This document shows positions 12,101 to 24,191 of a stretch of DNA of 64,000 nt, one piece after another. Source of the stretch: Congeria kusceri (taxonomy: Eukaryota > Mollusca > Bivalvia > Myida > Dreissenidae); NCBI GenBank assembly GCA_027627225.1, contig CM051025.1, forward strand, positions 56,731,681-56,795,680. The letters run 5' to 3'. A program made the position numbers and the translations under genes. The notes under the pieces are model-generated. The model worked only from the letters and a program-made list of their open reading frames with translations, was not told where the DNA came from and ran no database searches. Within the stretch, counting starts at the first letter, position 1, and every line of letters starts with the position of its first letter.

Positions 12101-15100
12101 GAAAGCGACATGTATCGCCTCGAAATCTGGAGCAATTGGAGCAGGTTTTAATTAAGAAATGGAGGAATTTTCCTCAAGCTTTCATAAGAAATATGTTATT
12201 TCCATGACACAGACGTATCTGCATGTCTTCAGAGCCATGCGGGACACACAATATTTCAATACTAATTGTACGAACTCCAGGTATTGCGTTTTAGCTACAA
12301 ATACAGTATTTTATGAATTTTATTTATAGGCTTAATGTTTAATTGAATTAACATTCATATAAAATTTTGCGAGGAATGCAATAAAAATGTACAAGCGAAT
12401 ATCTGTGTAACTAATTAAATCGCAGACAAAATTTGATCAAATATACCTGACCAATAGCCATTTTATGGAGATATATGTAAGTGTCCGGTTAGAAGTGCTG
12501 TTCAGTGTATACGATAACACGATGGAATGTCACTAGCATGAGTCATATCACATGTGATCGCAGTCTGTATGGCGCTTTGGTAGAGGATGTTTAAATCAAC
12601 ACAGAACTAAATAAACATTCCGCCGTACTGTCACTTGCGTTAAGGATGTGACAGAAATAGAACAAACCAAATACTTCATCATGTGTTGTTATCAAACAAT
12701 TTAACGCACAAAAATCCAGTCAAGCTCTCTGTAACAACAATTACAAATGCACGTTTATATTTTTCTAAAGACAAAGAACAAAATGATCGTTGTTAAACTG
12801 CCCAATAAACAACGCAAAAAAAGTTCAAATTCTGAACGGAACATAGTAAAAAATAGTTCCATGGACAGTAGCAAAAGTGTATGTCTAATCATGTTAAAAT
12901 CGAAACAATTTTCGAATTATCGTTGTTTATCGGCCAAAAAAACAACTCTTTGTCGTTCTGATGCGTGGATATTAAACAACTCGGGCTAATGCCCTCGTAG
13001 TTTAATTCCTCGCATCAAAACTTCAAATCGAGGCTGTCCGGCTAGCGCAGTGATTGGTACACTCGCTTCTCACCAAGGCGTTCCCACTCCCGGCGCATGT
13101 GAGTTTTTTGTTGGTGGTCACCATACCGGACAGGTGGGTTTTACTCCGGATACTCCGGTTTACCCACACACCACAGACAACACCAAAATTAAAATATATT
13201 TCAGTAAAAAATAAATAGCTGGAAATTGCAGCTATGATTCAAAATTAGTCCCAACTTCCGCTAGTCTCTGGTAAGTTAATTAGGTAGGAGTGCTGGGACA
13301 CACTCCAGGTCCTCACATAATGCAGCCTCAGGCGCGGAAGGACCTAATAAACCTCGAAATACATATTCACTCCGAATGGTTGTTCATTGGCCGATCGATA
13401 AACAACGATAAATCGAAAATTATTTATTAATTCGGCTGTATATAAATATATATCGCTAAACATATTGCTCACAATGATCTCCCCTTTTGGGGTTTAACTT
13501 AATTAAAAAGTTCAATCTATAAATATTAGTTTCATAGGTTAACAGGTTAAAGCAGAGATTCAGGGAAGACCACTGTGAGGCGTTTGATAGCTGACGTCTA
13601 CTTAGCGCCAGAACCTCAAGTATTTTGAACTGTGCATTACACGTGTTGAGGGGCGCGAATTATTCAAGCAGCATGTTTAATTAAGCTGAGCATACAGCTT
13701 ACACTGACTGGGATATGAGTGAAAAGACGTATTGCTGTCCTACATTTGCCTTAAACAAGCTAAGTGCAAGTCAGACACAGTTTGATGTAAACCTAAAATG
13801 TTCGTTCATCTGTGTTTTCTATTCGAGGTATGTCGTGGGAAAACCGGGCTTAATTCATGTGCGTAAAGTGTCGTCCCGGATTAGCCTGCGCAGTCCGCAC
13901 AGGCTTATCCAGGAAGGCACATTCCGCCCACAGTGGATTTATGTTTAGAAGAGACTTCCTTGAAACAGAACATACTATAAAAGCGGAAAGTGTCGTCCTA
14001 TTCTTAATCCGGACGACACTTCATGCACATGAATTAAGCCCGTGTTTCCCACGACATGCCTCATTCCTATTTGAAACCGACACGTGTTAAAGAATGCATT
14101 TAACGCGTTTTGTTAACAGTCCATGCGTGCAAACAAAGGTTGAAAATCGTATCATATTTAAATGTCTAAATGGACATGTATTTAGTCCAGCTCGCTTACT
14201 TCAGTCAGATTGTGTTACAGCTTGAAATGTTTAAACATTCATGGAATACAATCACGTTCAAAATCAGTCTTATGCGAAAACAGCAAGGCCAAATAACACT
14301 ATTGTTGTAGTCTCCATAATAAGTCAGCCAAGGTCGTTTATTTACCTATCTGTTTGCTAGTTAGCCAAGTTCTAAACCGATTTGCGTTAAATGTCCTGCG
14401 CTGGGCCCGTATTCACTAAACCATTCTTTTATTTAAAAATAAAGAACAGACTTAGACTCAATAAAATATACTTTTGCATTTGCAAATATGCTGGCTACCT
14501 ATCCTGCTAATGTCATTAGCTAATCTTATTAAATAAAGAATACTGTATTAATTAGGGTTCGGTGAATACCAAGTCAGATCCAAATTTACAGTGCTCTTAA
14601 AAAATGCAAGTTTCAAGAATGTTCTTTTATTCTAAGTCTTAAGTCTGGGTTGGAGAATATGGGCCCCAAGTTAAAATAAGCCAATAAACACATGATTAGA
14701 ATTTGGTCGTGATCCGAATAACTGTCTGGGTCCAGGAAATTGTTTCTTACATTGTGGTGTAAGAATCGTTAATGTCACAGAGTGATGTAATGGATATGGT
14801 GTCCTTCTTGCGTTTGGGAGATCGTGAGTTCGACCCCTTCTCGGGGAGCGATTGAAATGTCTTTCTCTTAAGCCACCAAGTACAGGTTCTTCCCAGGAAC
14901 GGACTCGAAAGGGTATCAATAAGCTATCAATAGAGCTTGTTTAAATTTAAACCAACTGAACAGCACATCTGAGCAATGATCTGCCTCGAAGGAGGTTTGC
15001 AGTCTCATAGTGTGTTCAAGTTTATTCTGAGCTGATTGCGTGGTGAACTGGCCCCGTGTTCGCAAAACAAATTCAGCCTGATATTCAAGTCCAACATGAA

Positions 15101-18100
15101 CTTTAGCCTGATATTTCGGGATCATGCTCAAAAATGGTGTTCACTAAAAATCTGGATCAAATTTAATTTTTGGTCTAATATATTTTATATACGATTATGA
15201 ACTCTTCTCAGCGTACATAATTATGTTATCTCATAAGGATATTTGAATCAAAACCTCAGTAAATCATTTACATTTTCTAAAAGAAAAGTTATTTTGAAGA
15301 CAACATATTTTTGAGATTCTGCTTATTTGAGCTAGAATATCAATATCAGATAAGGCTGATCTTAATCCTGCAGTTAATCCTTTATGAAGACGAGCCCTGA
15401 TGTGAACACAACTGAACTTACGTGGCACGGATGAATGGATGACCACTCCACTACTGGCACTGCGACGACAGCAACCGCGGCAGCAGAAGCACGTCAGGAG
15501 CACGATCAGCCCGAGCAGTACGGTGCCGCCAACGATCGGCACCCAGCTGAAATGAAAAATATGAGTCGTTAGTGCAGCTTGTTTACATCGGTACGATGAC
15601 GTTTATAGACGCTTCAAACAATGTCAGTCATATTAAAATGTATCTGCAATATTATCCGATCATCGCACTTGGATATCACGTCTTAGCTTGTTAACTATTT
15701 CATACAAAAGAGCACGTGCATAATGTTTGAGTTTTTCACCAGAGCATGTGGTAATGTTTGTGATTTTCAATGAATGGAAATTAATCCTTTAAAGTTAGCT
15801 GTGGAGAAGTCTAAATTATTAGTGACAAAACCTGTATAGGTCTATTTCAAAGTTGGAAGTCATGTAGACTTTGCGCGTTTTGAACACTTGCTTGTTGGTT
15901 GCAAAGATAAATATAAAATTGTCTGGGTAAATGCCCGTATGCACTTGAATTATTTATTTGACTAGACTAAGTTCAAGAAATGTTTACTCGACGACAAAGC
16001 TGTTGTTTAATACAAATCCGTCAAAAGAAGATGGAGCCAGAAAACGATTCCTTGGCGAATTGATTTTCTTGCTATGAAATATTATTAAGTAGTATGGTAT
16101 AACAGAAAATAACATTAATATCATTTCTAAAACATGTCATACGTAATATATAGAAACATACCAGTGTTTAAGGTCAACTTTGTGTCGTAATAAGGACCCA
16201 TTTGCCAAGTTTGGGGTATACATCTTCAACTGAGAGGATGCATTATAATATAAATGAGAGGGGGGGTCATGAACTGTTAATTGATGAAAACAATCTTGGT
16301 CAAATATTTCTTTAAATTCCTAATTTTTTTTCAATTTAGCCATACGATATGGGATTTCTCTACAAGCGATCTGCAACCATTTCCAACAATGACAGAACAT
16401 GAGACGCCGGTAGAATTAATTTGTGCATACAAATGTTCCTCGATCCAGTCTCCTGTGCACGAGTCCTGGTCCCTTTCCGTTGAGGGAACCTGTCGCCAGG
16501 ATTCGTCGCAGCAGACCTTGTTTGTGACGAGGAAAAGCTCATAGCAACAGTAGTTCTCGCAGAGTTCCGAGGCGTGGTACTTTCCGAAAATGTCCGTGTA
16601 ACTGGTGCAACACTGATAACCATGGCAACCGTCCAAGGTTACTGGAAAAGAAAATAATGTTGAAAGCAACAATAGTTCTCGGACAGCCTCGCCGTGTCCA
16701 TGTAACCAGAGCACGACAACCGTCACATGTTTCTGGAAACGCCGATGTTAAAATTGCAATAACATTAGTGCTTTGTATGTGCTTACAAAGTTGGAGTACT
16801 GATCAGAGGAGACAAGTGCACGGATAAGATCATCAACTAAAATGAACTAAACATATACTCCACAGTTAATGAGCATATGATTTGCAGACGTTGATAAACA
16901 TATTACAGGATTATGGGATGAATGTTGCGGAAAGATCAGAAAATACCAACATACAAAACAAACCTCTTCTTTTAGGCGTAGCTGTTTAACCCAACTTTTG
17001 ACCTTTCTCAACATCCTATTAAAGGTTATGAAAATTTACCGCCTGTAATCCCGAATGAATACCCAGCTAACACAATAACGTTGTATTAACATTATTTTCA
17101 CATTACGGCTAACGTTGTGATAACGTTAAATTACAACGTACGTACGAGTATAACGTAAAAAAGGTAGACTCCAAAAACGCCGTGACAACGTTATGAAATA
17201 ACTTTATGAAATAACCAAAATACAACATTTATACAACCAAACTACATTTGTTATAATAAGTAATACACAACAATATTTTTCTTTTTATTTTATTATGACA
17301 TAAACATTTACATTGAGATCCAACATATGCAGTATTAAACAATGAATTCATCCATCAAAAACTTCCATTTTAACTATGTTCGACTGTTTTTTTCTTTGTT
17401 ATTCCCTTCGTTTGTGTACGCTCGCGCGAAAGTGAAGTAGCCGCATTATCGTATTCAGGAACTAATCTTTGATTTGTTGGCATGTGTACTTTTGCACATT
17501 TTAGCACAATAACTTATCAGTATACACATACATATTGTATGCGAAATATATATATCATAATTTCGTGGTTCATCTATTACACGGCTGTTTGATAGTGTAA
17601 AAAACGAAACTTAAAACTAGCTTTGCATCTTTATCAAAACAGAAATTTATCAACTATTGAACTTTGAAGTACTGTTTTCACATATATATTTTAGTTGTGA
17701 CGGTCCAGAACGAGTCCGTTTATAAACATTTGTTTCCAAACCTTTTAAATTAAACATAAATTTATAAAACGATAAGTAAACATGTAAATCCAAAGTACAA
17801 CGTTGCAATGGCGTTATTTGAACATCGTAAAAATAACGTTGTCAAGTAACGTACATTTAAGGCATATATAAAGTCCGGTACACGTAATAACATTTATAAT
17901 TAAAAATGGTTTGCCATTAATTTATATGCAACAATATAATTTAAATACAGTCTTTTTCACATACTAACAATACACCTGACGAACACAAAGTTGATAGAGC
18001 GCTGGACTACAAATCAGAGGATCGCGGGCTCGATTCCCAGCCCGGCCACATATCTTGTGTGCGGATTCGATTCCCAGCCCGGCCACATATCTTGTGTGCG

Positions 18101-19307
18101 GTCATGAAATTATTTATACGGTCATTCCTCCCCTACCTCTGATTCAAGTACTGCACTTGTCAGTTACTGGCATATGTATGTGCAATATTGGTAAACCAGC
18201 TTACCCAGGAAAAGTGTGAGCATGTTAACTGACCGCCGTTATATGACCGAAATACTATGGAATACGGCGAAAAATCCAAACAAACAAAAAATAAACATTT
18301 TAATGTGTATTATATTATTAACAAAATTTCAGATTCAATAACCCCCAAACCTCAAGAATGTAGAGTACAAAGAAAGATTCCATGGTTTTGATGGATTAAT
18401 ATTTTATTGTTATAAACCTGTATTTTTCGTTTAATATGTAGGGTTTCTAAATAAAATAGTTGATCACTTACACTGCATGTCATCGTGTTTATTTTTTCTT
18501 TTCTTGAAAAATAGATTAATAATTAAGCAAACTGAATAAATAAAAAGATTTATGATCACCATTTAAACTGCTATGTTATGCTATTGGAAAATATCCAAAT
18601 AGTCTGTGATTGTGAAGAATGTAGTTAAATATGTATAAAGGCTAATTTTTAAATAGGGATACATTGTCCTGAAATTATCACCCAAATTCACAGATTGACA
18701 ATAACACTTCGATTTATAACTACATATTATTTATCATGATCGTCAACATACTTTAGCTAATGTGGTCAGAACATATTCAGTGTTCTTTAAACGTTTGCCA
18801 CTCAGAAGATGGAGGTTGACACTGACAGCCATGCAAGCCTTTTTCTTCCAACAATTTACGATTTGTTTTACACTTGTAGTTATTATATCTGGTATTTTGT
18901 ATGATTGACCCGTATTTCTCTCTATTTGAACGATTGTGGCCGCCAATTATAGGACGACAATAAGCTATTTTGTTGAATTTATCTGAAATCGTAACTGTTG
19001 TTATTGTACACAGAGGATGGCCAGTTACCTCCAAGATGGCCACCGCGCACGCTCGCTAAGCGTAAAAACGGTATATTGCGTATACACAGAGTACCGTGTG
19101 TACTACTTGCGGGATCATAAAACAACGTCTTGTTACTCAGTTAAGTGCGCAGTTAAATCTCGACAACTAAACAATTTTACTGACAAGTCCACTGACTGTA
19201 ACTGAAATCTACATTGAAAACATTCACATATAATGCAAACGTATTTACTCACCCAAAATCACAAGAAAGCACGCGATAAACACTGGCAATGTTCGCATGG
19301 CTGCCAT
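9106..19307 (-). CDS. Gene B: Shisa/CYYR-like small membrane protein, four-exon model
   Basis: Proposed exons on minus: exon 1 19,253-19,307 (signal peptide MAAMRTLPVFIACFLVIL, GTGAGT donor); exon 2 16,431-16,641 (Cys-rich domain with GYQCCTSYTD, ELCENYCC, NKVCC, DQDSC; GTATGC donor); exon 3 15,422-15,546 (WVPIVGGTVLLGLIVLLTCF helix, then a CCRGCCRR membrane-proximal Cys/Arg cluster; CAG acceptor, GTAAGT donor); exon 4 9,106-9,158 (RTNMVVVHLKGKNVARA, stop). Phases are 1, 2 and 1, so the exons join without a frame break into about 147 residues. Exon 2 is 3 nt longer than in gene A and 6 nt longer than in gene C, both in frame. The family resemblance to Shisa/CYYR1 rests on the layout of signal, Cys-rich domain, helix and short tail; known Shisa proteins act in the secretory pathway or on receptors, and nothing here shows which. 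The model joins exons from both segmental copies across a 6.3-kb last intron, so the exon 3-to-4 link is the least certain step. Confidence 0.65.
9188..9674. mobile_element. MITE with 25-bp TIR, in unit A
   Basis: GGTCCATATCCACAAAGCTC at 9,188 is an inverted match, with one mismatch, of the sequence ending at 9,674 (GAGCTTTGTGGATATGGGCC). Further inverted copies of the same motif occur inside (near 9,420-9,445), so it may be a nested pair. In unit B only part remains (about 24,300-24,560). It sits directly upstream of the gene B tail exon on minus. Confidence 0.7.
10421..10547 (-). pseudogene. Relic transmembrane exon in unit A
   Basis: On minus the block begins like the transmembrane exon of the family (WAPIMSSVVVFVQ) and ends with a Cys cluster (LCCCGCCACS) followed by KEKVIVQPGQP and a GTGAGT donor. 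The helix start and the Cys cluster are in different frames, so at least one small indel is present. The acceptor dinucleotide expected before TTGGGCACC reads GG instead of AG (gcgg where gene C has gcag). It is probably a dead exon inside the last intron of gene B, left when the exon at 15.4-15.5 kb took over. The right-hand end is fixed by the lost acceptor and the left end by the donor. Confidence 0.6.
10702..13025. other. Unit spacer, part of gene B last intron; no gene seen
   Basis: Single-copy in this window. Longest open frames (for example 11,233-11,511 plus) have no recognisable domain and no splice context. GC-richer patches at 10,930-11,420 contain short inverted repeats (CACCGGACCACC against GGTGGCCCGGTG) and may be old foldback elements. 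Confidence 0.4.
13026..13345 (+). mobile_element. tRNA-derived SINE
   Basis: A tRNA-like head (GGCTAGCGCAGTGATTGGTA, a box A, then a decayed box B in CCCACTCCCGGCGC) is followed by the GGTGGTCACCATACCGGACA and CTCCGGATACTCCGG block typical of a very abundant bivalve SINE, and a tail ending near GGACCTAATAAACC. The box B is degenerate, so this copy is old. Confidence 0.75.
13825..14062. mobile_element. Foldback MITE, CGTCCCGGATTAGCCTGCGC family
   Basis: Ends are inverted: GAGGTATGTCGTGGGAAAAC at 13,825 and GTTTCCCACGACATGCCTC ending at 14,062, continuing inward through AATTCATGTGCGTAAAGTGT and its complement. The interior has GCGCAGTCCGCACAGGC. The tetranucleotide ATTC flanks both sides and may be the target duplication. 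A diverged relative in reverse orientation lies at about 51,832-52,026. Confidence 0.85.
14403..14666. mobile_element. Short MITE with GGGCCC-ATATTC ends
   Basis: Left end GGGCCCGTATTCACTAAACC and right end GGAGAATATGGGCCC are imperfect inverted repeats about 265 bp apart. The interior is AT-rich and non-coding. Lies in the spacer between the two duplicated units. Confidence 0.55.
14773..14940 (+). mobile_element. tRNA-derived SINE (second type)
   Basis: The head carries ATGGATATGGTGTCC (box A region) and GATCGTGAGTTCGACCCC (box B), followed by CCACCAAGTACAGGTTCTTC, GGAACGGACTCGAAAGGGTA and TCAATAAGCTAT. This order of blocks is one I recognise from abundant bivalve SINEs. Confidence 0.75.
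15050..15397. mobile_element. MITE adjoining the gene B transmembrane exon
   Basis: Ends GGCCCCGTGTTCGCAAAAC and TTTATGAAGACGAGCCC are imperfect inverted repeats. The interior (AAAATGGTGTTCACTAAAAA, ATCTGGATCAA) matches a second copy at 33,981-34,324. It ends only about 25 bp from the 3' splice donor of gene B exon 3. Confidence 0.65.
17075..17215. repeat. AACGTT-rich cluster (unit B)
   Basis: Counterpart of the cluster at 1,141-1,285, with several motifs changed (for example AACATTATTTTCACATTACG). It lies in intron 1 of gene B. Confidence 0.45.
17799..18332 (+). mobile_element. Insertion specific to unit B containing a tRNA-derived SINE
   Basis: Unit A reads TCCAAAGTTCAATAACCC without interruption; unit B has about 0.53 kb in between. 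The insert contains a SINE head (TTGATAGAGCGCTGGACTAC, GATCGCGGGCTCGATTCCCA), in which about 38 bp with the box B (GATTCGATTCCCAGCCCGGC...) is repeated, and ends in an A-rich stretch near 18,290-18,330. Its left flank has more AACGTT-like motifs. It lies in intron 1 of gene B. Confidence 0.75.
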
Positions 19308-21205
19308 TTGCACGAATTCGTCTAGCCTTTGTGGCTGTTTCAAATAACCTATCCGTTTTCTGAAAACCCAATCTAAAAATAGACACAGTATTGGTCTGAA
19401 CACGCAAGGCGAGTAAAACATTTTTACACAATCAACGATTGCGATCCAACCCACTTAAACACAACAGCCATGTAACGTTCCATTGAGTATGTACCTCTTT
19501 ACGATCAAAATCAATGATACAAGAAGGGTTGAAAACAATGCTACATAAATGATACGCAACAAGTGATCACATTTTATAAAGTCTAATAGCATGATAGAAA
19601 TACCAATGGAACGCATATCAATGCATGTCATCACGAAGTCAGCATAATCTACGGGTACATCAACGGCGTCATTCCATTGAAATCGGGTCACGACTAATTT
19701 TGATGGTTTATGAATGTTGAAAATCGATCTAATAAAATGCATATACATTTTGTTCAAACTAATATATTTGGTAATTGCAAATGCATTCTTATATATTTAT
19801 ACATAATATTATGTAGTCTACACACATAGGCGTTTCTATATAGACATTCGCTTAATAAGCGGTAACTTTTTTATTTTAAGCCCAGATTTCTCCAAACTTT
19901 TCAAGAACACAAAAAATATATAAGACTTCGATGTATTTAATTTCCTTTATCTAAAATTTCGTTTTTTGATACAAAAATGAAACATAATATCAATTTAAAA
20001 AATCGCAAAAATGAGAAAAAGAAATAAAATAAATTTCACTGTTAGAAATTAGAAGAAAATATTTTTGTTATTTTCCTTTTATTTTGATTAAAAATCGTTT
20101 AACATAATGATTTAATAAATTTCAATCAAAATAAATAGAAAATTTATCTTATAATAATTTCTACAGACCTGGAACGTGGAATTCGGCGTTTTACCAGTGG
20201 CGCGCGCGTCCTGTATGCTGCACAGTAGCCCTTTCCAGGTTTTGCCATTATCGTTTAAAACTCCTCCCTAGCTATTGTTAACGGATTAATTTATATTCAT
20301 CAAATATCATAATAAGATTAAAGTTTTATAGTTCGACAAGCTTAATTTGGCCGGTCACGAGTTCGAATCCGACCATATGCTTCAGTTTTACTTTTCAATG
20401 TACCAGCTCTATCTGTTCTAAATATGATATTTTTTAATCGCACAAAAAGTTGTCGGTTGGAAGATGTTTTCTTTTCAAATTTATGTTGGTATAATTAATG
20501 GCGCAAGGATAAAACTAATGTTAAAAACAACATTTACTGAATAAAAAAAACTATCAACACTCTTATCAAAGTTTTAAAATACAGAAAAGGATTTCAGCTG
20601 ATTAATGGAAAGGTAAAGTTTATACACATAACATGAAATTTTCATGTAAATATTGACAGGAATGTTCCGACGGTGATTCAAACTAAGGGCAGCAAAATTA
20701 CATTGCCAGTATTAAAAACCCGACACTTCACCAGTTGCGCCACGAATGCCTCGATAGCACAATGTCGAAAATATAGATATTCAATGTTAATTTCCCAGTC
20801 ATTGCGACCCCTCAATTGTGGTTGTGTATGTTTTTTTTTTTACAGAACAGAACTGTTCTATTATTCATTGTGGGATGATGTTAATGCATTAAATAATTGA
20901 TGTTAAATGTGATTTTTTTTGTTGGAGTGTCGTTGTTCAACACTTTGATTATGATCGGCATCAAATTTCTACAAATTTAAAAGATCCGATGTGTCATTTG
21001 TGAGAAAAACGGTATAGTTCGAAGTGGCTATGGGTGTATGGTCTAAGGGCATGTATTAGTCGAGTGGTTAGCTTATTGAGGTATCACACGAGAGACGGAT
21101 CAATAACGGATCAATAACGTATATCCATTAATTGTATGCGTTCTAGTGATTAATAGATAAATAGATAAATATCAGTGGCATTCAATTGGTAATTCAATGT
21201 TTTTT

Positions 21206-22937
21206 AATGGAGTAGAGAGTACCATGTAATGTACATGTAAATAAAGTAGATAGTACAAAATTATGCACATGTCAATAGAATAGATAGTACCATATCATGT
21301 ACATGTAATTAGTGTAGATAGTACCATATCATGTACACGTAAATAGAGTAGATAGTACCATATCATGTACACGTAAATAGAGTAGATAGTACCACATCAT
21401 GTACATGTAAATAGAGTAGATAGCACCGTATCATGTACATGTAAATAGAGTAGATAGTACCATATCGTGTACATGTAAATATAGTAGATAGTGCCATATC
21501 ATGCACATGTAAATAGAGTAGATAGTACCATATACTGTACATGTAAATAGAGTATACAGTACCATATAATGTACATGTAAATAGAGTAGATAGTACAAAA
21601 TCATGTACACGTAAATATAGTAGATAGTACCATATCATGTATATGTAAATACAGTAGATAGTACCATACCATGTACAGGTAAATAGAGTAGATAGTACAC
21701 TATCATGTACACGTAAATAGAGTAGATAGTACCATATCATGTACATGTAAATAGAGTAGATAGTACCATATCATGTACAAGTAAATAGAGTACATAGTAC
21801 CATATCATGTACATGTAAATAGAGCAGATAGTACCATATCATGTACAGGTAAATAGTGTAGATTGTACCATATCATGCACACGTAATTAGAGTATATAGT
21901 ACCATATCATGTACATGTAAATGGAGTAGATAGTACCATATCATGTACAGGTAAATTGTGTAGATAGTACCATATCACGTAAATGTAAATAAAGTATATA
22001 GTACCATATTATGTACAGTTAAATAGTGTAGATAGTACAATATCATGTACACGTAATTAGAGTAGAAAGTACCATATCATGTACACATAATTAGAGTAGA
22101 TACTACCATATCATGTACACGTAATTAGAGTAGATAGTACCATATCATGTACATGTAAATATAATATATAGTACCATATCATGTACACGTAATTAGAGTA
22201 GATAGTAATATATCATGTACACGTAAATAGAGTAAATAGTGCCATATCATGTACATGTAATTAGACTAGATAGTACCATATCATGTACACGCAAATATAG
22301 TAGATAGTACCATATCATGTACATGTAAATAGAGTAGATAGTACCATATCATGTACAGGTATATAGTGCAGATAGTACCATATCATGTACACGTAATTAG
22401 AGTAGATAGTACCATATCATGTACATGTAAATACAGTAGATAATACCATATCATGTACAAGTAAATAGTGAAGATAGTACCATATCACGTACATGTAAAT
22501 AGAGTAGATAGTACCATATCATGTACAGGTAAATAGTGTAGATAGTGCCATATCATGTACATGTAAATAGTGTAGATAGTACCATATCATGTACACGTAA
22601 TTAGAGTAGATAGTACCATATCAGGTACACGTAATTAGAGTAGATAGTACCATATCATGTACACGTAATTAGAGTAGATTGTACCATATCATGTACACGT
22701 GAACAGATTGTACCATATCATGTACATATAAATAGTGTAGATAGTACCATATCATGTACAGGTTATAAGAGTAGATAGTACCACATCATGTACATGTAGA
22801 TAGAGTAGATAGTACCATATCATGTACATGTAAATAGTGTAGATAGTACCATATCATGTACATGTAAATAGAGTAGATAGTACCATATAATGTATACGTA
22901 ATTAGAGTAGATAGTACCATATCATGTACATGCAAAT
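21206..22937. repeat. 34-bp satellite array, unit B (about 51 copies)
   Basis: Same 34-bp unit as at 6,576-7,803 but about 500 bp longer, with more variants per copy at its left end. The minus-strand frame at 21,363-21,746 is a by-product of the repeat (runs of LFTCT and YLLYL). Confidence 0.93.
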
Positions 22938-23438
22938 GTACGTGGTGTTTTGTTTATCATAGTACTACAAACATGGGTTGATTCATTTCAACTGAACACG
23001 TGTTGTTGTTTTTTTTATTTAGCTTAAAGTGAATTAATTTATTTTGGGTAGGCCAAAACACTCGTTAATTTATTGTTGCAACATATGTGTCTTTCTTTGA
23101 GAAATGTTTCTCATTTAATCAGTACCGTTTAAAAATTTAGTCTTGATGCATGCAAACGAAGTGCTCAATGGATAGCTATCAAGTCACTTACCATCCGTCG
23201 TTTGTTGTTCATCGTTGTCAACAATTACTTCCAACAACTACCTCCCTTAAACCTCTTGAAGTATTGAATCTTTCCTTGGAAGACATGTAACTGGTTTGGT
23301 ACGTTATCAAATTCTTTCAACATAATTATGATTTGTTTAAAGCAACGCACAACGCTCTTCAAAAGTAGTCGACTTTAATTTAATAATTTAAAACGTTGCA
23401 AAATAAAGTCAGTACAGTAGGACGGTGCAATAGCTGCA

Positions 23439-23790
23439 GTATTGCAACGAATGTCTTTGTTTTTCATGTACATCATATAGTATTGCAATGAATGCCTTTG
23501 TTGTTCATGTACATCATAAAGTATTGCAATAAATGCCTTTGGTGTCCATGTTCATCATATAGTCTTGCAATAAATACCTTTGTTGTTCATATTTATCATA
23601 TAGTATTACAATAAATGCCTTTGGTGTTCATGTAAATCAAATAGTATTGCAATAAATGCCTTTGTTGTTCATGTACATCATATGATATTTCAATGAATGC
23701 ATTTATTGTTCATGTACATCATATAGTATCGCAATGAATGCCTTTCTTGTTAATGTACATCATATAGTATTGCAATTAATGCCTTTGTTG
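23439..23790. repeat. 41-bp satellite array, unit B (about 8-9 copies)
   Basis: Same 41-bp unit as at 8,308-8,702, about one repeat shorter. Flanks are conserved between the units. Confidence 0.88.
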
Positions 23791-24191
23791 TATAATATAA
23801 TTTTGTTAGAATTTATAACAAACACTTTTCAAAAGGAAAGCGACACCATATGAAGACCACAGCGGACTCTAGATTGGTTATAGTCTGCGAAAAGTGCATT
23901 AAATAACATTAATCGTTTTGAATTTTCAAAAAATCTTGGCAAACACTTAGTTAAGTAAATGTGTTTCAGTCCATTATTCTGTTCCAAACATAACATACAT
24001 ACTTATATTATAAGAGCATTTCAATGAAGGAAACAAATCTAAAATTTTGATTTAGTATGAAACAAGTGTTATTTTAGAACATTACAGATGTTTTATCAAA
24101 TGATATTCATTTGTGTGGCTTCCTTTATACAATGGCTATAAAGATGGCGATAATTCATAATTTGTATGAGTTCTCATCGTCGTGTTTTCCT

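Noticed and set aside
17990..18080. Possible tRNA gene (box A/B with GATCGCGGGCTCGATTCC)
   Set aside because: No acceptor stem closes around it, the box B is repeated and it continues into a SINE body with an A-rich end.
21363..21746. 127-codon minus frame rich in LFTCT and YLLYL
   Set aside because: It lies wholly inside the 34-bp satellite and its periodicity follows the DNA repeat, not a protein domain.
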